Origin: Desulfovibrio sp.
GTDB taxonomy: Bacteria > Desulfobacterota > Desulfovibrionia > Desulfovibrionales > Desulfovibrionaceae
Direction of reading: 5' to 3'
Assembly: GCA_009773975.1 (NCBI GenBank)
Contig: VSMX01000037.1
Span: 1-17,905 of the forward strand
DNA: 17,905 bases
Numbering within the stretch: the stretch's first letter is position 1; each line of letters starts with the position of its first letter. The notes below the pieces were generated by a model. That model was not told where the DNA came from. It saw only the letters and a list, made by a program, of their open reading frames with translations, and searched no databases. Position numbers and translations under genes: made by a program. Below are positions 13,386-17,905 of this stretch, piece by piece.

Positions 13386-14663
13386 TCACGAAAGACGCTC
13401 CCGGAAATCCTCATAGCCAAAAGTTTTCAGCAGCCCAAATCTCGCCTTGCCGCCTGCCGTGGAGAACAGGCCTATGGACGGCAGGCGCAAACCGTTGAAG
13501 GTTGTCGTCTTGACCATGCTGTAAATGGCCATGTCCGCAAAGGCCAGCTTCTGGCCAATTCGCAGCGGGGCCCTGAACGAATACACGCCAATGTCGTCAC
13601 CGGCCAGGCAGGATTTGCCGCCAAGCCGGTAACTGCAGGCATGTTCCCCTGGCTGGCCCGCTATCGCGGGCGGGGAAGAAGCGTTTGCCAGGTAGCAGAC
13701 TTCCGGCCTGTAGGGCATTTCAAGAACGTCCGGCGTATGGCAGGCCGCGGAAATATCCAGAATGGCAACCGGCATGTCCGCTTCCATGATGTCAAGCACG
13801 GTGCAGAGCAGCCAGCCCGCGTTCAGGGCCACGGCCTCGCCAGGTTCCAGATAAATCCGGGCCTTGTAACGCTCACGCCAGTCCGTCAGGCAACTGCACA
13901 GCAAATCAATGTCATAATCTTTTCTGGTAATGTGATGGCCGCCGCCAAAATTGATCCAGCGGCAGGCCCTGATCTGTTTGCCGAACTTTTTTTCAAAAGT
14001 TTCCAGCGTTCTGGCCAGGGCGTCGGCATTTTGCTCGCACAGGGTATGAAAGTGCGCGCCGGAAATTTCCGGCGGCAAAACTTCCAGATCCAGGTTCTTC
14101 CGGCGTATCCCGAGCCTTGATCCGGGCGCGCACGGGTTGTAAAGCGCCGCGGCTCCTTCCGAATGCTCGGGATTGAAGCGCAGGCCGCATTCAACTGGCG
14201 AATCTTTCCGCTCCGTCTTGTTGGCTTCGTCAATCAGCGGCTTGTAGCGCCTCCACTGGGCCGTGGAATTGAAGATGATATGATCCGCAGTTTCCAGCAG
14301 TTCCCTTATCTCCTCCTCGCTCCAGGCCGCGGCAAAAGCGCTGACAATGCCGCCGAACTTTTCCCTGCCCAGCCTTGCCTCGTCCACCGAGCTGGCGCAG
14401 GTGCCCCAGAGCGGGCCATTCTGGCTGCGCGAAAGCAGGGGAAAGGTTTTCCATGCCGCATAGGCCTTGAGGGCCAGCAATATCCTCGCTCCTGTGCGTC
14501 TCTGCACCTCATCCAGAATGGCCGCGTTCGCTTTCAGGGCGTCCTCGTCGATAACAAAGCACGGCGAGGGTACCTCATGCCTCAGCAAATAGTCCGGGCA
14601 GGCAAGCGCGGAAGCCTGGCCAGACTGGACGGCGGTCAATTTTTTTCGTCCACGGCCACGCAT
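13386..14663 (-). CDS. nspC: Carboxynorspermidine/carboxyspermidine decarboxylase
   Basis: 425 residues from the ATG at 14663. Fold-type III PLP decarboxylase, alanine-racemase-like barrel, converting carboxy(nor)spermidine to (nor)spermidine. Seen: SPCFVIDEDAL (33-43), the PLP lysine in LALKAYA (K66), H206-x-LCE, the phosphate-binding GGGHHITR (240-247), EPGEA (273-277), the C308-HTPD-LEMPYRP segment with the catalytic cysteine, and YSMVKTTTFNG near the C-terminus. The ATG overlaps the upstream synthase by 28 bases and lacks a Shine-Dalgarno. A TTG at 14639 overlapping the synthase stop (TTGA), with GGA about 10 bases upstream, would give 417 residues and is an equally good start. Forms the polyamine pair with the adjacent synthase. 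Confidence 0.94.
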   Translation of the reverse strand: MRGRGRKKLTAVQSGQASALACPDYLLRHEVPSPCFVIDEDALKANAAILDEVQRRTGARILLALKAYAAWKTFPLLSRSQNGPLWGTCASSVDEARLGREKFGGIVSAFAAAWSEEEIRELLETADHIIFNSTAQWRRYKPLIDEANKTERKDSPVECGLRFNPEHSEGAAALYNPCAPGSRLGIRRKNLDLEVLPPEISGAHFHTLCEQNADALARTLETFEKKFGKQIRACRWINFGGGHHITRKDYDIDLLCSCLTDWRERYKARIYLEPGEAVALNAGWLLCTVLDIMEADMPVAILDISAACHTPDVLEMPYRPEVCYLANASSPPAIAGQPGEHACSYRLGGKSCLAGDDIGVYSFRAPLRIGQKLAFADMAIYSMVKTTTFNGLRLPSIGLFSTAGGKARFGLLKTFGYEDFRERLS

Positions 14664-15847
14664 TTCCAGGGCAGGCCATAAATGTTGAGGTCATGCATGA
14701 AAGGATCGGGATCAAACTGTTCCATATTCCAGACCCCGGGCTTTTTCCATTTGCCTTCGGCAATCATCTTGGCGCCAATCATTGCCGGCACGCCGGTAGT
14801 GTAGGAAATGGCCTGGGAGCCCACTTCGCGGTAGCATGCCTCGTGATCGCAAATATTGTAAATGTAGAAGATTTTTTTGCTGCCGTCTTTCAGGCCCTCC
14901 AGCCTGTCGCCAATGCAGGTGCGCCCCTTTGTCAGCGGCCCCAGGCTGGCCGGATCGGGAAGCAGGGCGGCCAGGAACTGGATGGGCACAATTTCCTGTC
15001 CGTGGAACTTTACAGGGTCAATGCGCGTCATGCCCACATTGCCCAGCACCTTCAGGTGATTGATATAGCTGTCGGAAAACGTCATCCAGAAGCGGGCGCG
15101 CACAAGGCCAGGCAAATGCAGGGCCAGGGATTCCAGTTCCTCGTGGTACATCAGGTAACATTTCTTCTTGCCTATGCCATCCGGAAAATCGTAATCCATG
15201 GACCAGGAAAGCGGGTCGGTTTCGACCCATTGGCCATGTTCCCAGTAACGGCCGCGGGCTGTTACTTCGCGGATATTGATTTCGGGATTGAAATTGGTGG
15301 CGAAGGCCTGGCCGTGATTGCCGGCATTGCAGTCGATAATGTCGAGAACATTGACTTCATCAAGCTCATGCTTCACCACCCAGGCCGCGAAAACATTGGT
15401 AACGCCAGGATCAAAGCCGGAACCGAGCAGGGCCGTGAGCCCGGCTTCCCGGAATCGGTCATCATAGGCCCACTGCCATTTGTATTCGAATTTCGCAGTG
15501 TCCAGGGGCTCGTAATTCGCCGTGTCCAGATAGTTGGCGCCACATTCCAGGCAGGCGTCCATGATATGCAGATCCTGGTAGGGCAGGGCCACATTGCAAA
15601 CCAGGTCGCTTTTCGCGCGCCGGATAAGCTCGCACAATTGCGGCACATTCTCCGCATCAACTTCCGCGATTTCCAGATCCACGCCCAGTCTTTCTTTTAC
15701 GCTCCCGGCAATTGCGCGGCAGCGGGCCAATGTTCTGCTGGCCAGCACGATTTTGTCAAAAGCGCCGCTTTCTTTCGCGGCCTGGGCGCACTTGTGCGAC
15801 ACCACGCTGCCGACGCCTCCCGCGCCAATTATCAGAAGATTTGCCAT
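14636..15847 (-). CDS. Carboxynorspermidine/carboxyspermidine synthase (saccharopine dehydrogenase family)
   Basis: 403 residues. The N-terminal Rossmann domain has GAGGVG (8-13) in MANLLIIGAGGVGSVVSHKC; then NVALPYQDLHIMDACLECGANYLDTANYEP, GSGFDPGVTNVFAAW and a C-terminal substrate domain. Members of this family condense aspartate semialdehyde with putrescine or diaminopropane and reduce the imine with NADPH, making carboxy(nor)spermidine. Saccharopine dehydrogenase is the other possible reading, but the immediate downstream nspC strongly favours the polyamine role. It starts 3 bases after the deacetylase stop with a weak GAGAA Shine-Dalgarno and overlaps nspC by up to 28 bases, so the three genes are almost certainly one transcript. 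Confidence 0.94.
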   Translation of the reverse strand: MANLLIIGAGGVGSVVSHKCAQAAKESGAFDKIVLASRTLARCRAIAGSVKERLGVDLEIAEVDAENVPQLCELIRRAKSDLVCNVALPYQDLHIMDACLECGANYLDTANYEPLDTAKFEYKWQWAYDDRFREAGLTALLGSGFDPGVTNVFAAWVVKHELDEVNVLDIIDCNAGNHGQAFATNFNPEINIREVTARGRYWEHGQWVETDPLSWSMDYDFPDGIGKKKCYLMYHEELESLALHLPGLVRARFWMTFSDSYINHLKVLGNVGMTRIDPVKFHGQEIVPIQFLAALLPDPASLGPLTKGRTCIGDRLEGLKDGSKKIFYIYNICDHEACYREVGSQAISYTTGVPAMIGAKMIAEGKWKKPGVWNMEQFDPDPFMHDLNIYGLPWKCVAVDEKN

Positions 15848-15850
15848 TTT

Positions 15851-17197
15851 TTATTTTTTCTCGCTTGTTTTGCAGGTTGCATCGCCGTCAAGGAATTTGA
15901 CATGGGCGAACTTGCCATTTTTTCGGGCATCATTGATTATATCCTCGGCCAGGGAGCGGCATTTGGGGCAGGAATGACGGGGCAAATGCACGCAAAGCGA
16001 AGTTTTCACCCTGTCAGAACTGCTTTCCGTTACTGCCAGACCCGGGCAGGAAGCGCATAGCCGGAAGCGTTCCAGCTGGTTTTCCCGGATCATGTCCGTA
16101 TCGTAAAAGATGCGCTTGTGTCTTGTCCACCAGCCGTTGTCGTTCTTGCCCTCGGTCGGTGTTTTTGGCGGATGGAAATAAAGGTCGAGAACCCTGTCGC
16201 AGAGCATTTCGATATATTTGCCGACTTTTGGCGACTGGCTGATCGAGGCTTCCGTGAAATCCGGCTCGTGAATTTCCTTTCTGGCCGCAATTCCGGCCAT
16301 GGCCAGGCAAATTGCCAGATTGACGTAGGGCAGGGCGCCCCGGATGGCATAACCGCCCTCAAGCACCGCGATATCGGGATTCAGCGCTTCCGTCAGATTG
16401 GCATAGCCCTGGGCGGAAAGACGCATGTTGGCGAGGGGATCGGTAAAATGATTGTCCTGGCCGGCGGAATTGATAATCAGGTCGGGCTTGAAATCGTTGA
16501 TTATCGGCAGCACCGCATTGCGAATGACAAAAAGATAGCCCTCGTCCGAGGTGTCTGGCGGCAGAGGAATATTGATTGTCCTGCCCAGGGCGGCAGGGCC
16601 GCCGCATTCTTCCAGAAAACCCGTGCCCGGATAAAGCGTGCGACCGTCCTGGTGAAGGGAAATAAAGAGCGTATGGGGATCATTCCAGAAAATGTCCTGG
16701 CTGCCGTCCCCGTGGTGGACGTCTGTATCCACAATCGCAACGCGCAGCGGCCTGCCATCGGGATGAGGGTAATTGTCGCGGATAAACTCGACCATTACCG
16801 CTTCGTTGTTGATATTGCAAAAGCCCCTGTTGCCGTGAACCACGCGCATTGCATGGTGGCCAGGCGGCCTGGCAAGGGAAAAGGCCTTGTCTTCCTTTTT
16901 TTCCATGACCAGCCTTGCGGCCGCAATGGCGCTGCCTGCCGCGGCCAGGTGCGATTCCGTGGTCACTGCGGCAGCAGTGGGCAGGCAGAAATGCGCCCGC
17001 TCAATCTGTTCGTGGCTGGCAAAAACCGGCCTGTACTCGCTGATGCCGCGAATATCGAAAAGTCCTTCCTCGTGAAGCTGGTCCCTGGTATAGAGAAGGC
17101 GTTCCTCGCGTTCGGGATGGGTTGGGGAGATGGCCCAGTCAAAGGCGGGAAAGAAAACCACGCCCAGACTGTTCGAGGCAATCAATGGCTCAATCAT
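15851..17197 (-). CDS. HDAC-family zinc deacetylase with C-terminal cysteine-rich tail
   Basis: 448 residues. The arginase/deacetylase core (about 10-310) has the His pair of RPPGHHA (H114, H115), zinc ligands in DTDVHHGDG (D159, H161) and SAGQDNH (D248), and the transition-state tyrosine in EGGYAI (Y283), so an active enzyme is expected. Relatives deacetylate acetylpolyamines, acetyl-lysine or acetoin-related substrates. The tail beyond residue 310 carries C381-x2-C384, C402 and C410-x2-C413, suggesting a small zinc-ribbon-like module. Start: the ATG at 17197 has GGAAG 6 bases upstream and overlaps the preceding stop by 8 bases; the frame reaches 17242 but without a ribosome site. Its location directly before carboxynorspermidine synthase suggests polyamine deacetylation, which is inference. 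Confidence 0.92.
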   Translation of the reverse strand: MIEPLIASNSLGVVFFPAFDWAISPTHPEREERLLYTRDQLHEEGLFDIRGISEYRPVFASHEQIERAHFCLPTAAAVTTESHLAAAGSAIAAARLVMEKKEDKAFSLARPPGHHAMRVVHGNRGFCNINNEAVMVEFIRDNYPHPDGRPLRVAIVDTDVHHGDGSQDIFWNDPHTLFISLHQDGRTLYPGTGFLEECGGPAALGRTINIPLPPDTSDEGYLFVIRNAVLPIINDFKPDLIINSAGQDNHFTDPLANMRLSAQGYANLTEALNPDIAVLEGGYAIRGALPYVNLAICLAMAGIAARKEIHEPDFTEASISQSPKVGKYIEMLCDRVLDLYFHPPKTPTEGKNDNGWWTRHKRIFYDTDMIRENQLERFRLCASCPGLAVTESSSDRVKTSLCVHLPRHSCPKCRSLAEDIINDARKNGKFAHVKFLDGDATCKTSEKK

Positions 17198-17537
17198 CGG
17201 GTTCTTCCAGGTTTTCGTACACATCAACTCCATAACGGGCATTGGCGGTCATTTCGCCAAAATGGCCCAGCGCCATGGAGTAAACAAGCGCGCTTTCGGC
17301 AACAGCCGTAAACAGCAGGCCATATTTGTCCCGCAGGGCAAAAATTCCGCCCGGAGCATTTTCGCGCCTGTAAACCAGGCATTGCAAAAGATCCGGGTCG
17401 CCCATGCGGCAGACTGCATCCAGGCCGTCCCTGGCTTCTGGCAGCTTGCCCTGGATTACGCAGCCCGGCACGCCAAGCTCGCGTTTGCCGAAAACCAGTT
17501 TGCCGTCAGATATTTCAATGTTGTAACATTCGCTCAT
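17190..17537 (-). CDS. Conserved-looking unknown protein, 115 residues
   Basis: I do not recognise a family. 115 residues from the ATG at 17537, chosen because GGAG lies 6 bases upstream; an ATG at 17558 lacks one. The protein is soluble with no signal or membrane segment. It begins MSECYNIEISDGKLVFGKRE, includes VPGCVIQGKLPEARDGLDAV and FALRDKYGLLFTAVAESALV, and ends in an acidic tail (YENLEEPDD). Four cysteines (4, 26, 43, 53) are scattered and form no CxxC pair. It lies 31 bases after tmk and overlaps the deacetylase start by 8 bases, which indicates coupled translation and a possible shared function with the deacetylase. Confidence 0.8.
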   Translation of the reverse strand: MSECYNIEISDGKLVFGKRELGVPGCVIQGKLPEARDGLDAVCRMGDPDLLQCLVYRRENAPGGIFALRDKYGLLFTAVAESALVYSMALGHFGEMTANARYGVDVYENLEEPDD

Positions 17538-17568
17538 ACAGATCTCCGAAAATAACACCCAATAATAT

Positions 17569-17904
17569 TTATTCTTTCAAGCCATGCCTTTCGACAATGG
17601 CTGCCAGGCACGCTTTCGCCACTTCCCCTGGTTCGGGCAGGGCGCTGATAATTGCGAAACGTTCGGGATTGGCCCTGGCAATGGCCAGGTAGCCCATGCG
17701 CACCCGTTCATGGAATTTCAGGCTTTCGGAATCAAAACGGCCTTCCGAAATTTCCGTGCCCTCCTCGTGATTGCGGTTGCCGGCTCTTTTCAGGCCGTTC
17801 TGGACGGGCAAATCCAGCAGGATGGTCAAATCTGGCTCCAGTCCGTCTGTGGCCAGGGAATTGAGCATGACAAGCCTTTCGACTTCATGGCCCCGGGCAT
17901 AGCC
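17569..17904 (-). CDS. tmk: Thymidylate kinase, C-terminal part (N-terminus beyond window edge)
   Basis: 111 residues are visible; the frame stays open to the right edge, so the P-loop and start are missing. Visible family features are NSLATDGLEPDLTILLDLPV, the GLKRA segment, a lid-like GRFDSESLKFHERVRMGYLAIA (in place of the usual DRxExxxxxFHxRVRxGY) and a C-terminal helix. Thymidylate kinase phosphorylates dTMP to dTDP. It is the most upstream gene seen in the block leading into the unknown protein, deacetylase and polyamine genes. Confidence 0.9.
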   Translation of the reverse strand, partial: GYARGHEVERLVMLNSLATDGLEPDLTILLDLPVQNGLKRAGNRNHEEGTEISEGRFDSESLKFHERVRMGYLAIARANPERFAIISALPEPGEVAKACLAAIVERHGLKE

Positions 17905-17905
17905 C

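Noticed and set aside
12497..14120. Plus-strand frames of 269 and 326 residues opposite pyk and nspC
   Set aside because: The minus strand encodes unmistakable pyruvate kinase and carboxynorspermidine decarboxylase; these frames are shadows.
14693..16060. 455-residue plus-strand open frame
   Set aside because: It is antisense to carboxynorspermidine synthase and the end of the deacetylase, which have clear family motifs. It has no ribosome site and no recognisable domain; codon-position GC bias keeps the opposite frame open.
17198..17242. 15-residue longer deacetylase start
   Set aside because: It has no Shine-Dalgarno and a long overlap with the upstream gene; the ATG at 17197 has GGAAG at correct spacing.
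16118..17311. 397-residue plus-strand open frame
   Set aside because: It is antisense to the HDAC-family gene and shows no domain or ribosome site, so it is a shadow frame.

Overview
The window looks like chromosomal core DNA from a sulfate-reducing Desulfobacterota, most likely a Desulfovibrionaceae-type bacterium. That assignment is inference from gene content (hypA with no hydrogenase beside it, a carboxynorspermidine polyamine pathway, a pyruvate kinase/HD-GYP pair, a long YcaO protein) and from moderate GC; no search was possible. It is gene-dense and mostly minus-strand. I see no rRNA, tRNA, CRISPR array, transposase or phage gene.

Layout. 1-1667 (minus): a TPR protein followed by a membrane-anchored AMIN-domain protein that runs off the left edge. 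1785-2189 (plus): hypA, divergent from the TPR gene, with a 10-bp inverted repeat and a sigma-54-like site between them. 2172-2287: two large imperfect hairpins fill the gap between convergent hypA and ilvA. 2322-5652 (minus): a YcaO-family protein and then ilvA. 5689-6811 (minus): the rplM-rpsI ribosomal operon with a recognisable promoter, leader hairpin and intrinsic terminator. 7069-8263 (plus): a secreted thermonuclease-like protein and upp. 8281-13279 (minus): a tightly packed cluster transcribed pyk, HD-GYP, permease, periplasmic binding protein, permease, with overlaps or gaps of at most a few bases. The binding-protein gene is interrupted by a frameshift and no ATPase gene accompanies the transporter. 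13386-17904 (minus): tmk (cut by the right edge), a 115-residue unknown, an HDAC-family deacetylase with a cysteine-rich tail, carboxynorspermidine synthase and carboxynorspermidine decarboxylase.

How the genes work together. The right-hand block supports spermidine or norspermidine synthesis through carboxyspermidine/carboxynorspermidine. Its HDAC-like enzyme could act on acetylated polyamines or on protein lysines; this is inference from position. The pyk cluster joins central carbon metabolism, a possible cyclic-di-GMP phosphodiesterase and polar amino-acid uptake in one probable transcript. The remainder is housekeeping: isoleucine synthesis, ribosomal proteins, uracil salvage and nickel-enzyme maturation.

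The most interesting points are the deacetylase in the polyamine operon, the pyk/HD-GYP/transporter cluster with its broken binding protein, the YcaO protein without visible RiPP partners, and the hairpin that supplies the hypA stop codon. None of these proves a new system.
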